64,000 nucleotides of DNA from JAPPLG01 sp965199935 (GCA_965199935.1 CBDATD010000001.1:62001-126000); one strand, 5' to 3'. Positions 36,474-45,504 are shown, counted from the stretch's first letter. A program made the numbers and translations. The notes: generated by a model not told the origin, from the sequence alone.

Positions 36474-37616
36474 ATGAAAACGATTCCTATGTGTTTTGTA
36501 AAAACTCTTAAGAAAGGTTTGCTTGCTTCAAATCTTATTCAAATTGTGCAAGGCCCAAGACAGACAGGAAAAACAACAGGAGTTATGTATTTTCTAAAAT
36601 CTCAAAAGAAACCTTATTACTATAGTTCCGCAGACGGGATTTTAGAAAATGAAACTTCTTGGCTTTTGCGTGAATGGCAAAATGCAAGAGATAAAAATGC
36701 CGGCTATTTTGTCATTGATGAAATTCAAAAAATCAGCCGCTGGTCTGAAATCATTAAAAAAATATGGGATGAACAAAATAGAAAATCAAAACAAAAGAAA
36801 ATAAAATTTATTTTGCTAGGTTCAAGTTCTCTGAAAATTCAAAAAGGGTTAGTTGAGAGTTTAGCCGGCAGGTATCAGATGATCCCTGTTCATCATTGGA
36901 ATTTTATAGAAACAAAAAAAATGATTCCTCACATTTCATTAAATAGATTTTTAGAAGTGGGAGGGTATCCGGGTTCGTATAAATTTATTAAAAATCATAC
37001 CGTGTTTGAAAATTACATCAAAAACTCTATTATTAACCCTGTTATTAATACAGATATTCTCTCTTTTTCTCATATTAAAAAACCAGCGCTTTTTAGGCAA
37101 ATATTTGAAATCCTTTGTGGTTATCCTGCTCAAGAAATCAGTTACACAAAATTGTTAGGACAGCTTCAAGATAAAGGGAACACGGATCTTATAAAAACGT
37201 ATATTTCATTATATGAAAAAGCTTTTTTGTTTCAATCTTTGGAAAAATTTTCCAACAAACCTTTAAAAGTAAAATCAAGCTCTCCAAAGTTTCTTCCGCT
37301 AGCTCCTTGTTTTTCCTTATTTCATGGAAGAAGAGATTTAACAGCTCGTGTTTTTGAAGCTACAGTAGGTGCACAACTCCTTCGTCTTCAAGGTTCCCTC
37401 TACTATTGGAGAAAAAAAGATAAAGAAGTAGATTTTGTATTTGATTTTAATAAAAATATTTACGCCATTGAGGTAAAGTATGGAAGAAGAAAAAAAGCTT
37501 CTGGAATGGAGGTTTTTTTAAGTGAGTTTAAAAATGCAAATCCTGTTTTCATTGATCAAAGCAATTACGAAAAATTCTTATCCAACACTCAAAATTTCCT
37601 GCTTCGTTGTTCTTAA
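36474..37616 (+). CDS. AAA_14/DUF4143 ATPase
   Basis: A 380-residue ATPase of the AAA_14 plus DUF4143 type. Walker A reads GPRQTGKTT near residue 28, and Walker B FVIDEIQKISRW follows near 80. SSSLKIQKGLVESLAGR is the usual sensor/arginine-finger region. The C-terminal DUF4143 part ends in a nuclease-like core: YYWRKKDKEVDFVFDF, then IYAIEVKYG, with the E-V-D..E-V-K pattern of PD-(D/E)xK folds. Start ATG 36474 is chosen over the in-frame ATG 36453, which lies inside the operator region. No Shine-Dalgarno sequence is evident. Function of the family is poorly known. Confidence 0.82.
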   Translation: MKTIPMCFVKTLKKGLLASNLIQIVQGPRQTGKTTGVMYFLKSQKKPYYYSSADGILENETSWLLREWQNARDKNAGYFVIDEIQKISRWSEIIKKIWDEQNRKSKQKKIKFILLGSSSLKIQKGLVESLAGRYQMIPVHHWNFIETKKMIPHISLNRFLEVGGYPGSYKFIKNHTVFENYIKNSIINPVINTDILSFSHIKKPALFRQIFEILCGYPAQEISYTKLLGQLQDKGNTDLIKTYISLYEKAFLFQSLEKFSNKPLKVKSSSPKFLPLAPCFSLFHGRRDLTARVFEATVGAQLLRLQGSLYYWRKKDKEVDFVFDFNKNIYAIEVKYGRRKKASGMEVFLSEFKNANPVFIDQSNYEKFLSNTQNFLLRCS

Positions 37617-37655
37617 AAACCTTGTTGTCCACCCTATGTACTCTAAAGTGTACTT

Positions 37656-37669
37656 GTCGGACCGACTGG
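37656..37669 (+). repeat. Left island attachment repeat (tRNA-Pro 3' end remnant)
   Basis: GTCGGACCGACTGG, identical and in the same orientation to 56902-56915, which is the 3' end of tRNA-Pro(GGG). No other part of the tRNA is present here, as expected for the attachment-site copy left at the far end of an element integrated into the tRNA 3' end. Sequence on both sides differs from the tRNA copy, so the shared core is 14 bases. Confidence 0.8.
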
Positions 37670-37715
37670 CCAAAAAGGGATTAGAAAAAACGCTAAAATA
37701 AGTCAACTAATTAAC

Positions 37716-37762
37716 AAAAAACCGCTCTTGTATCCCGCAAGCACCCGCTGATAAACTCTTCT
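37716..37762 (+). repeat. 47-bp direct repeat, copy 2
   Basis: Second copy of the repeat at 36250-36296, with three substitutions, located 46 bases inside the left island border. The CTTG...CAAG stem seen in copy 1 is weakened here (CTTGTATCCCGCAAG). Confidence 0.7.
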
Positions 37763-37818
37763 GAACAAAGAGATTCTTATTAAGTAGAATTTAACTCTCT
37801 GGTTCTAGGTTAACATCT

Positions 37819-38240
37819 TTATTTAAACAAATTTAGGTATTCGTGTAAAACAAACAATTTATTTCGTGAAAATCCTGTTAATTCTTTTAAAAATTTAAAC
37901 TCTTGAAATTTTTGTATTAACCTGCTGGCAGCATCATGACTCATTTTCAAATGTTGAGACGCTCGTGAGAAGGAGGAATAAAAAAAGCATCCTTTAAATT
38001 AGATCCCCCAATCCAATTCTGGCTTCTCCTAATTTCTCCTGGTAAGTTTTTCTTTCCTCTTACACCAGATAATAAACGTTTGTGAGTTTTTTTTAACAGC
38101 CTTAATGATAAAGGAAGGTCATTAAGCTCTTCAACGGCATAATTTAAAGCATTTATATAATGATTAACCTCTGCCAAATTCAAGATTTTTAAAAAGGGCC
38201 GACGCTGTCGGCCCTTTTTCAGATTATTCAAAAAACGCAA
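37819..38240 (-). pseudogene. Fic-family protein remnant with internal deletion
   Basis: Two pieces of one Fic gene survive. Residues from about 20 onward of the frame at 38240-37947 read YINALNYAVEELNDLPLSLRLL, LLSGVRGKKNLPGEIRRSQNWIGG and FIPPSHE, the classic Fic N-terminal region. After a stop at 37947, another frame reads AASRLIQKFQEFKFLKELTG then FSRNKLFVLHEYLNLF, ending at 37819, which is the C-terminal winged-helix part of the same family. The whole catalytic HPFxxGNGR region between them is gone, so AMP-transferase activity is lost. The 5' end is also replaced by a perfect hairpin at 38191-38219. Confidence 0.8.
38191..38219. terminator. Perfect hairpin with A- and T-tails
   Basis: Arms AAAAAGGGCCGAC and GTCGGCCCTTTTT, 13 bases each, pair perfectly around GCT. 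A T-run ends the stem on both strands, so it could act as a bidirectional rho-independent terminator, for instance for higBA. It sits within the 5' end of the broken Fic frame. The core GCCGAC-NNN-GTCGGC recurs at 39358-39376. Confidence 0.6.
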
Positions 38241-38244
38241 ACAC

Positions 38245-38337
38245 TGTCTTCGAAATTTTCTAAAGCATTAAAGTTAAAAGATTTTTTGAATATTCCAAAA
38301 GTATTGCCAGAAATCTCCTTCTCCTATGGTCAACTTA
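38245..38337 (+). repeat. Diverged repeat R2, copy 1
   Basis: Aligns with 39368-39462 with identical spacing between shared blocks TGTC, TTTTTTGAAT, ATTGCCAGA and CA(A/G)CTTA, with one short indel near the end. The copies lie on either side of higBA. They are too diverged and stop-ridden to be coding. Confidence 0.5.
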
Positions 38338-38459
38338 TGTAAGTTTAATGCTTATAAAAGGAAGGGACTCAGAATTTTTATGAAGAAATACAAATCAAAA
38401 GGATAATAAAAAAACTCTCATCTAAGTTCTATCAGAGATCAAGTTTTTGCTGAGATGAG

Positions 38460-38765
38460 TTAAGCCAGTTTAACTTTGTAATTCAAATCATATTGACGAA
38501 GATAATCTTGAATTGTTGTTTGCACCCAATAAGATTCAATCTCCCCTAAAGCACCTGCTATTTCAGCCGCTTTAGCAGGAGAAGGGATGCGACGGCCATT
38601 TTCATAATCACAAATAATTCCACGACTTAAATCTCCAATTTTTTCTCCAAGTTCACTCTGAGTTAGCCCTTCTGTGACACGATAAGTATGCAATAGTTTT
38701 GCAAAAGTGACAGGTCCATAATCTTTTGCCATTTCTTTTGTTCCATATTTTCTTTTAGTAGTCAT
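38460..38765 (-). CDS. higA: HigA-type XRE antitoxin
   Basis: A 101-residue protein with a central XRE helix-turn-helix: HTYRVTEGLTQSELGEKIGD, then SRGIICDYENGRRIPSPAKA. It overlaps the upstream toxin gene by 4 bases (ATGA), the toxin-first order typical of higBA. It should neutralise the toxin and repress the operon through the palindrome at 39042-39062. Confidence 0.85.
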   Translation of the reverse strand: MTTKRKYGTKEMAKDYGPVTFAKLLHTYRVTEGLTQSELGEKIGDLSRGIICDYENGRRIPSPAKAAEIAGALGEIESYWVQTTIQDYLRQYDLNYKVKLA

Positions 38766-39031
38766 GGGGTATTACCTCCTTTACTGTAATCGTAACAAGT
38801 TGATTTTTTTTTATGAGTTGTATAAATTAATCTCCATTTTCTATTCAAATATACAGTTCTTTGCCCTTTACGTTTGCCTCTCAATGCATGATCTTTAAAT
38901 CCTCTTACTTTTTGAACAGATGGTAAGCTTTCTTTTTCAACCATGTCTGCCCATATCTGTACCTTATGACAAATAGGGTAAGGTATTTTTCTAAGAAATT
39001 TCTTTACCAGCCCTAGATCAACAACATACAT
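38762..39031 (-). CDS. higB: HigB/RelE-type toxin
   Basis: An 89-residue protein of the HigB branch of RelE-like mRNA interferases. The segment VRGFKDHALRGKRKGQRTVY, then LNRKWRLIYTTHKK, matches the P-G-hxxxxLKG.RKGQRS..L...YRLIY pattern of the family, including the catalytic-site arginines. These toxins cut mRNA on the ribosome. The final SKGGNTP tail is beyond the usual end. The start is preceded by AAGGT and, ten bases further, by the operator palindrome. Confidence 0.82.
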   Translation of the reverse strand: MYVVDLGLVKKFLRKIPYPICHKVQIWADMVEKESLPSVQKVRGFKDHALRGKRKGQRTVYLNRKWRLIYTTHKKKSTCYDYSKGGNTP

Positions 39032-39041
39032 TTTACCTTAT

Positions 39042-39062
39042 TGTACTCATAATATGAGTACA
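39042..39062. promoter_or_regulatory. higBA operator palindrome
   Basis: TGTACTCATA and TATGAGTACA form perfect 10-base arms around a single central base, ending 11 bases upstream of the higB ATG. The size and position suit binding by a HigA dimer to repress the operon. Confidence 0.7.
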
Positions 39063-39123
39063 TTTCAAGAATAATTTAAAAAAAATGCATATTCATAATC
39101 CAAAAAAAGTACTAAAACTGCCT

Positions 39124-39198
39124 AAAAAGTGGGTTTTTGGCCTGAAAATGAGGCATCTCATTCTAGACTGGAAATGAAAAATTCAATAGATTATAGAA
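39124..39198 (+). repeat. Direct repeat R1, copy A
   Basis: About 75 bases that match 45805-45879 at roughly six positions in seven, including AAAAAGTGGGTTTTTG and GCATCTCATTCTAGACTG. Copies A and B flank the EcsC and type III R-M block. Shorter relatives of the first 16 bases occur at 49372-49387 and near 54023. It lies in the 455-base gap between higB and the EcsC gene, together with the operator and the hairpin at 39358. Confidence 0.7.
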
Positions 39199-39357
39199 AC
39201 TTTTTCAGTTTAAGTGTGCAGTCCAAGGGGCATTGCAGACTATAAATATTATTAAAAGAAAAACTTTTTGAGTGACATCTAAATAAAGTGCAGGGTACTT
39301 GAGCTGAGTTAGTATAGAAAAGTGTTTACAATCTGAAAATTCAACCCTAATTGAAAA

Positions 39358-39376
39358 GTGCCGACAGTGTCGGCAC
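39358..39376. repeat. Hairpin related to the one at 38191
   Basis: GTGCCGAC-AGT-GTCGGCAC, perfect 8-base arms and a 3-base loop. No T-run follows, so it is unlikely to terminate transcription. It shares the GCCGAC...GTCGGC stem with the hairpin in the Fic remnant and forms the start of repeat R2 copy 2. Confidence 0.55.
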
Positions 39377-39462
39377 AATCTTATAAGTTATTGAAATCAC
39401 AGGGTTTTTTGAATACTCAGGGAAAATTGCCAGATATATTCCTCTCTCCAATGATCAGCTTA
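39368..39462 (+). repeat. Diverged repeat R2, copy 2
   Basis: Partner of 38245-38337. Its first bases overlap the right arm of the hairpin at 39358-39376, and it ends 25 bases before the end of the EcsC gene. Confidence 0.5.
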
Positions 39463-39486
39463 ATTGACGATACATTCCAGTACAAA

Positions 39487-40101
39487 TTATTTCTTGAAGA
39501 ACAATTTTTTTGCAGTTTCTCCGGTTTTCTTACACCAATACCAGTCAATAGCTCCGCCTATCAAACCGCCTAAAAACGGCACTGCTTTTCCTAAATTTAT
39601 AACTCCTTTTTCTCCAAACTTTGTAAATAATCTAAAACCCACCAAACTGTTTATTTTGAACAAAACCTCACCACTTATTGAACCAATCAATTTTAAAGTT
39701 AATTTCTCACCGATTTTAACCCCAGCATCTTTTAAAATGTTTGTACACACATCACCAACTAAACAACAATATATAAAAGTTTTAAACTTATCAGCTCTCA
39801 CATCATGTCCACATATACTGGCAATTATGGCTACCATACGCATCTGCACATACAAAGAAGATGCCAATCCAATAGGAACAGCAATAGGCAGAGTAATCAA
39901 ACCACCTACAGAAGACACAAAACCTGCTGTCGTACTTTTTGCTACAGCCCATCGGATCACAGAATCAATAGCTTCTTCTTTGTTATTTCTTAAATATTCT
40001 TCTGCTTTCTCTTCTATAGAAAGTGTACCGGGCAAACCATCCACAGCATTATCGTAGATAGAATCGAGAATTTTAATAATATTATCTTTTTTAATTTTCA
40101 T
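39487..40101 (-). CDS. EcsC-family membrane-associated protein
   Basis: A 204-residue protein with the EcsC-family pattern: a charged helical N-terminus, then GGLITLPIAVPIGLASSLYVQMRMVA, a CGHDVRADK segment, and a closing AVPFLGGLIGGAIDWYW. The hydrophobic stretches near 65-95 and 175-195 suggest membrane association. The role of EcsC-like proteins is poorly defined. The gene lies 19 bases downstream of res on the same strand, so it is probably the last gene of the type III R-M operon, which makes it a candidate defence accessory. Confidence 0.72.
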   Translation of the reverse strand: MKIKKDNIIKILDSIYDNAVDGLPGTLSIEEKAEEYLRNNKEEAIDSVIRWAVAKSTTAGFVSSVGGLITLPIAVPIGLASSLYVQMRMVAIIASICGHDVRADKFKTFIYCCLVGDVCTNILKDAGVKIGEKLTLKLIGSISGEVLFKINSLVGFRLFTKFGEKGVINLGKAVPFLGGLIGGAIDWYWCKKTGETAKKLFFKK

Positions 40102-40120
40102 TTTAAATACTCATAAAAAG

Positions 40121-42868
40121 TTAGGCTGATTTTTTAATTTTTAAAATTTCATCAATAATTGTATGGATTTTTTGACCAGTTTCATCTTGAGAAATATCAA
40201 ATCGCCAGAATCCGTTTTCTTTATCTTGATTGACTGCTTGAATCCACAGCTTCATATACTCCCATTTTGATTCATCTTTTGGTCTTTTAATCCCTTTAAC
40301 TTCAAGAATAAGGTGACTATTATCTGAAAGCTGAATAATAAAATCAGGGACATAATCACATACAGCTCCATTATGAACATATTTTATTTCAAATCCCAAA
40401 TGATCATTTTTTGCCCATGCTTTAACATACGGATTTCTATCCAATTCTCTGGCGTGAGCCAATTCCCAAGCACTATCCACAACACACCTATTAAGATGTG
40501 TTTTTTTAAATATATCTGTTTTTTTACCAGTTCTCCATTGTAACATTTCTTTTGTCGAGCAATATTTTGGATTTTTATAGATAGGTACTAATTCCTCTGA
40601 ATTTTGATTTTTAATAGCAAAACAAACTTTTCGAACAATCTGTTCCATTCCCATCATAATAGAAATTTTTCTTTTTATTTCATCTTCTTGAAAAGATTTT
40701 GGTTCAATTTGAAACTTATCAGATTGTAAAAATTCTTCTACAATATGAAGCAACTGAGAAAAAGCAAACTCTTTATTTACTTTTCTTTTCCAATCTGGAT
40801 TAATTTGATCATATACATTAGCAGACGCAGTAAATATCAATCTTTGCATCCGCACATCTTTTTCTGTAATCAATTTTTCCATATCTATAGTTTTTATTTT
40901 TTCATAATCTGGTTGCCCATTAATTTCATGGGCTAAATCTGCAATTTTTCTAATCTCTGAAATTCTTAAAGGTTCTATCTTTCCAAAATCAACTTTTAAA
41001 AAAGGATTTATATTAAAATCAATCCTTTCTACATTTGGCCAAGTGATCTTATATTTCTCTTTTTCAGGATCAGAGAAAATTGGTAATTTTGGAGAAGATG
41101 GTCTTGGATTCCCGTCTTGCGATTCTTCTTGAGGAATAAAAGAAAAAGGAATACCAAAAATATTTACATATTCAGGATCAAAAAAACCTTTTTCATTCAA
41201 ATCATAGGAAGTTCGTCTTAAACCTCTTCCCACAATCTGCTCGCATAAAAGCTGACTGGAAAAAGCCCTTAATCCCATAATATGTGTTACTGTCTGACAA
41301 TTCCAACCTTCTGACAGCATGGCAACAGAAATAATATGCCTTAACTGTTCTCCTGGTTTTCCTATCTGACCAACAGTGTTTACTTTTTCTCTTAGCTCTT
41401 TATCTTTTTCCTTAGAAAAATCTAAGTCAGAATAAATAAGAGCAGTTTTTTCTTTTTTACACAACTCAGGAATTGAGATTCTGTTCTTATCAAACATATA
41501 ATTCACTCTGTCTGCCGTTTCTTTTCTATTTACTGCTGAAATCATAACTGGCGGTGTTGGCATTTTAGTACCTTTCCAATCTTTCAGGGTTTGATTCCAA
41601 TCATGGGCTAATAGTAAATAAGCATTTCTCACTAATTCAGGAAGTATTTCATCTGGTTTGGATTTTCTTGTTAAATTTTTCTTCACTTCTTCGTCATCGT
41701 AAATATGATAAAGTTTTGATTTTAAATTTTTTGGATTCACAGGTCCATCATCACGAACAACAAAACGAGGTGTTTTAGTCAAGCCGGATTCTACAGCATC
41801 CATTAAACCAAAATCACTAACTATCCATGAGAATAAATCTTCTTTGTAAGACGCTTTTCCTTTTGTGCCTGAAGGAGCAAAAGGGGTAGCTGAAAAATCA
41901 AAACAACTTAAAATTCCTCTAGTATTATGTATCCGGTCAAGCCCTTGGATCCAACAGGTAGCCCTTTCTTTTTCTTTTTTATCAACTCCTGTTTGTTTTT
42001 CCTCCCTTCTGTGTCTCCATGCATGGTGAGCTTCATCGTTAATTACCAAAATGTTTTTTGCTCTGGACACATCACCTAGAACATCTCTGATATAAGCTTC
42101 ATCACTTTTGACTCCTCTTTTATCAACACTTTTCCTGTTTTGGATTTTTTCTTCATTGTCCCACATAAGGGTATGCCAGTTTTCAATATGAATTTTTCCT
42201 TGTCTGATGTTGGACAATAAATCATAAGGAACAATCTTTTTCTCCTCATAATAGTTGCCAGAATGATTAAAATCCAAAACAGAAAGGCGACTTTTTACCG
42301 TCAGATTAGGAGCTATGATAAAAACATATTTTGAAAACCTAGCATCTTGAGGATAAGCTAATTTATTTAAAATCTGCCATGCAATGGTCATGGCCATAAC
42401 ATAAGTTTTCCCCGTACCTGTAGCCATTTTCGTACACAGCCTTTCAAAATTTCCTCCATCTTTTGGAATTTCAATTCCCACTTTCTCTGAATCATGAGCT
42501 TCTTTAAGCCAGATAAGGGTTTCCATAGCTTCTTTTTGACAGAAGAAAAATTCATAATCCCTGCCGTCTGCTTTTTTTGTATTCCAAAACTCCAAAAGCC
42601 TTTTTGTGATGCCTGTTACCCCAGGATAACCTTGGTCTCTCCATTTTTTGACTCTTGGACGAATTTTATTCACCAAAGGAAGCTCTATAAAATCACCAAC
42701 TTCTTGATATTTTTTACTTTGAGAAGCAATGACATATCCAGCAGGTCTTCGTCCTTCTTGTATAAAGTGTTTGCCTTTTGTTTTTTCAAAATCCCAGTGT
42801 TGACTTGGTTCTGTAAAAGGAGAGTTTATAATCAGTTTGTCAATTTTTTCTTTAAACTTTGAATTCAT
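40121..42868 (-). CDS. res: Type III restriction subunit Res
   Basis: A 915-residue Res protein. The SF2 helicase/translocase part shows Walker A MATGTGKTYVM near 150 and the DEAH box NDEAHHAW near 278. Further motifs are SATPFAPSGTKG, LSEGWNCQTVTHI and EQIVGRGLRRTSY. A C-terminal PD-(D/E)xK nuclease core is visible as YVPDFIIQL and LILEVKG near 843-856. The complex with Mod would cleave DNA between head-to-head unmethylated sites. The start codon overlaps the mod stop, so translation is coupled. No frameshift or missing motif is seen. Confidence 0.94.
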   Translation of the reverse strand: MNSKFKEKIDKLIINSPFTEPSQHWDFEKTKGKHFIQEGRRPAGYVIASQSKKYQEVGDFIELPLVNKIRPRVKKWRDQGYPGVTGITKRLLEFWNTKKADGRDYEFFFCQKEAMETLIWLKEAHDSEKVGIEIPKDGGNFERLCTKMATGTGKTYVMAMTIAWQILNKLAYPQDARFSKYVFIIAPNLTVKSRLSVLDFNHSGNYYEEKKIVPYDLLSNIRQGKIHIENWHTLMWDNEEKIQNRKSVDKRGVKSDEAYIRDVLGDVSRAKNILVINDEAHHAWRHRREEKQTGVDKKEKERATCWIQGLDRIHNTRGILSCFDFSATPFAPSGTKGKASYKEDLFSWIVSDFGLMDAVESGLTKTPRFVVRDDGPVNPKNLKSKLYHIYDDEEVKKNLTRKSKPDEILPELVRNAYLLLAHDWNQTLKDWKGTKMPTPPVMISAVNRKETADRVNYMFDKNRISIPELCKKEKTALIYSDLDFSKEKDKELREKVNTVGQIGKPGEQLRHIISVAMLSEGWNCQTVTHIMGLRAFSSQLLCEQIVGRGLRRTSYDLNEKGFFDPEYVNIFGIPFSFIPQEESQDGNPRPSSPKLPIFSDPEKEKYKITWPNVERIDFNINPFLKVDFGKIEPLRISEIRKIADLAHEINGQPDYEKIKTIDMEKLITEKDVRMQRLIFTASANVYDQINPDWKRKVNKEFAFSQLLHIVEEFLQSDKFQIEPKSFQEDEIKRKISIMMGMEQIVRKVCFAIKNQNSEELVPIYKNPKYCSTKEMLQWRTGKKTDIFKKTHLNRCVVDSAWELAHARELDRNPYVKAWAKNDHLGFEIKYVHNGAVCDYVPDFIIQLSDNSHLILEVKGIKRPKDESKWEYMKLWIQAVNQDKENGFWRFDISQDETGQKIHTIIDEILKIKKSA

Positions 42869-45504
42869 TACGCTGCCTTTTTAGAAAATTTCTTTGATGA
42901 GTTAAGTACATTTGTTTTTCTCTTTGGAAAATCAAAAATCTTTAAAGATTCAATTCCTCTGTCATCAATAATTTTGACAGCAATTTTATTATTCTTCCCA
43001 TTTTTAAAGGGAAGAGATTTTGTTCCTCTATATTGTTCTATTAAGTTTTCATCTATTTCTGACTTTAAACTTTTGGCCAATTTCGCCCAGCCATCACTTT
43101 TTCCAGACATGGGAAAAAACACTTGCCTTGGAAATAAAGCTCTTCCATCATAATCTGTATCCAAAACCCACATAGCAATCTTACTTTTTCCTCCTGATTC
43201 AATTACTCCAGATGAGGGATTGTAATAGTCCCAGCCATTAACTTCCAGAACATACTCATCTTTATTTTTTCCAGAGTTGTTTTTTATCGTCACATCAGGA
43301 GAGCCAACAAGCCAAAAACTATCGTTGGATATTCTCTTTTTTAAATCAACAGTTTGTAAATCCATATTCATTTGAATCTGAACGGCTTTTGTATTTTTTG
43401 AACTGTATTCATTGATAAGCCTTGATGCTTCAGGATCAAAATGAAAAGAAGCAAAAACCAAAACATCTGGTTTTTCTTTTTTTTCTTCCATTTCTTTTAA
43501 AGCTAATTCCACCTGTCTTTTATCCAGAGGGGAGTGCTCTGGTCCAAAAGAAATCACAACGCTTCTTGGATTTTTTGTTTCTCCTTCTGCATGAAGGTAT
43601 TTAAAACCTGACAATTTTTCTAGTCTTACAAAATTCATGTCAGTTACTATTCCTTTTTTTCCTTTAATGCCTGATTTTCTTACTCCATCCAGCCATTCAT
43701 ATTTGAAGGAGATTTTTTTCTCTTGTCCTATAGCCTGCACAATTTGAGAAGGAACAGCTTCTACAGTAAAAGGACCTGTCACTCTGGCTTTTTTATTATC
43801 TTTAAGAGGTTGATCGTATAAAATTTCTTCTTTTAGAGGTTCATTATTAGCAATGGAACCTAAAGTAATATGAGGTACAGTTTCATATTGAAAACCAGAA
43901 CTTATACCCTCATCTTGATTTTTTAATTTATAATAGTCAAAAACAGAAGTCATAAGTCGCTGTTTTGCTAAAGTAATAGCTACACGAGAAGTATCACAAG
44001 TGATCCAGCGTCTTCCCCATTTTTCTGCTACATAAGCTGTTGTGCCACTACCACAAGTGGGATCAAAGACAATATCTCCTGGATCTGTAGTCATTAGAAT
44101 GCAGTTTTGTATTATCTTATCAGAAGTTTGAACGACATATTTTTTATCAATTGAACCTACAGAATCTGTCCACAAATTCATAATTGGTTGGATAGGAAAA
44201 TCATCAAGAAAAATTACCCTTTCTAAGGTTTTTTTATTTGCTTGTAAATAACCTTTTTCAGCCAATATACTCATCCTATTTTTATTAGTAATCCAACTGC
44301 TATTCCCAGGAGGCTGATATATACGACCCTCAAATTCAAAATTATAAACACAATTAGAATTAAATCCTGCTGGTCTTAAATCAGCAGTTCTATAAATTTT
44401 TGACCCTTTTGGTAATAGAGAGTGTTTACTGATCTCATTTGCTGTCATTTTTCTTCTTTCTCCATTTGGTAACTCTACCCACTTCCAAATATTATTTCCT
44501 TCAACATTTTTATTTGAAAAAAGTTGATGATATTTTACCTTATCTTTGCATTTTGCATACCAAATACAATAATCTGCTTGAGGTTCTAATAGTTTAGCAC
44601 CTAAAGGTCTTGTTTTTGTCCTATATGAAATTTGAACAATAAAATTTTCTCTTCCAAAAATTTCATCCATCAGATTTCGTACTAGATGTACATTTTCATC
44701 AGATATTTGAACAAAACAAGAGCCACTTTCCGTGAGTAACTCCTTTGTCAATAACAGTCTATCTCTTAAGTAAGTCAAATAAGAATGAATACCGAGTTCC
44801 CATGTATCTCGAAAAGCCTTTAACATTTCTGGTTCTGCTGTTAAATCTTCATCTTTCTTATCTTTTACATCTCTTTTATTTGTAAAAGGTTGGAAGTTAG
44901 AACCATATTTAATTCCATAGGGTGGATCAATATAAATACACTGCACTTTTCCTGCCATAGACTCTTTTTCTAGAAGAGAACTCATCACCAAGAGAGAATC
45001 ACCAGCAATTAAGCGATTGCTCCAATTTTTATCGTGTTTGTAAAAATCTATAGCTTCATTTTCAGGAATAATTTGCTCATCTTTGAACATGGATAACTGC
45101 TCATAATTTACAGAATTTGTTTTTCGTACTCGCTCAATAATAGCTCTGGAATCTATTTTTTCATGTGTATGGAGTGATACTGTTGGAATTTCAAAAGAGG
45201 TTTGTTCTGCTTTCCCTGCCCAGTTAAGATATGGTTCTTGCATTTGCTTTAATTTTTCAAGTGCCACTTTAGCTTCTTCTTCTGAACCAGATAGACCTTT
45301 ATCAATAATTTTTTCAACTTTTGATCTTTTAGAATCAAAGTGCAATTCAGGAGAAAGATGTTCATCAAAAGCATATTTCTTTTTCTTTTCACCTTTAAGT
45401 GGTTCTGTTTTATTGCTAACAAGACCAATGGAGGGATTGTTTTTCCGTTTTTTCTTCTTATGTTTGAACTGTGTAATATCTATTTTTCTTGCTGGCTTTC
45501 CCAT
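42868..45504 (-). CDS. mod: Type III methyltransferase subunit Mod
   Basis: An 878-residue beta-class N6-adenine methyltransferase. DPPYGIKYGSNFQPF occurs near 191, ahead of the SAM-binding DPTCGSGTT near 481, the order expected for Mod. The target-recognition region lies between them. A C-terminal extension of about 350 residues follows motif I and is longer than in simple Mod proteins. No simple-sequence tract suggesting phase variation was seen in the gene. The mod-res-ecsC operon reads leftwards. Confidence 0.94.
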   Translation of the reverse strand: MGKPARKIDITQFKHKKKKRKNNPSIGLVSNKTEPLKGEKKKKYAFDEHLSPELHFDSKRSKVEKIIDKGLSGSEEEAKVALEKLKQMQEPYLNWAGKAEQTSFEIPTVSLHTHEKIDSRAIIERVRKTNSVNYEQLSMFKDEQIIPENEAIDFYKHDKNWSNRLIAGDSLLVMSSLLEKESMAGKVQCIYIDPPYGIKYGSNFQPFTNKRDVKDKKDEDLTAEPEMLKAFRDTWELGIHSYLTYLRDRLLLTKELLTESGSCFVQISDENVHLVRNLMDEIFGRENFIVQISYRTKTRPLGAKLLEPQADYCIWYAKCKDKVKYHQLFSNKNVEGNNIWKWVELPNGERRKMTANEISKHSLLPKGSKIYRTADLRPAGFNSNCVYNFEFEGRIYQPPGNSSWITNKNRMSILAEKGYLQANKKTLERVIFLDDFPIQPIMNLWTDSVGSIDKKYVVQTSDKIIQNCILMTTDPGDIVFDPTCGSGTTAYVAEKWGRRWITCDTSRVAITLAKQRLMTSVFDYYKLKNQDEGISSGFQYETVPHITLGSIANNEPLKEEILYDQPLKDNKKARVTGPFTVEAVPSQIVQAIGQEKKISFKYEWLDGVRKSGIKGKKGIVTDMNFVRLEKLSGFKYLHAEGETKNPRSVVISFGPEHSPLDKRQVELALKEMEEKKEKPDVLVFASFHFDPEASRLINEYSSKNTKAVQIQMNMDLQTVDLKKRISNDSFWLVGSPDVTIKNNSGKNKDEYVLEVNGWDYYNPSSGVIESGGKSKIAMWVLDTDYDGRALFPRQVFFPMSGKSDGWAKLAKSLKSEIDENLIEQYRGTKSLPFKNGKNNKIAVKIIDDRGIESLKIFDFPKRKTNVLNSSKKFSKKAA

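Noticed and set aside
39464..40057. 197-codon plus-strand frame opposite the EcsC gene
   Set aside because: Antisense shadow; the minus strand has a clear family match.
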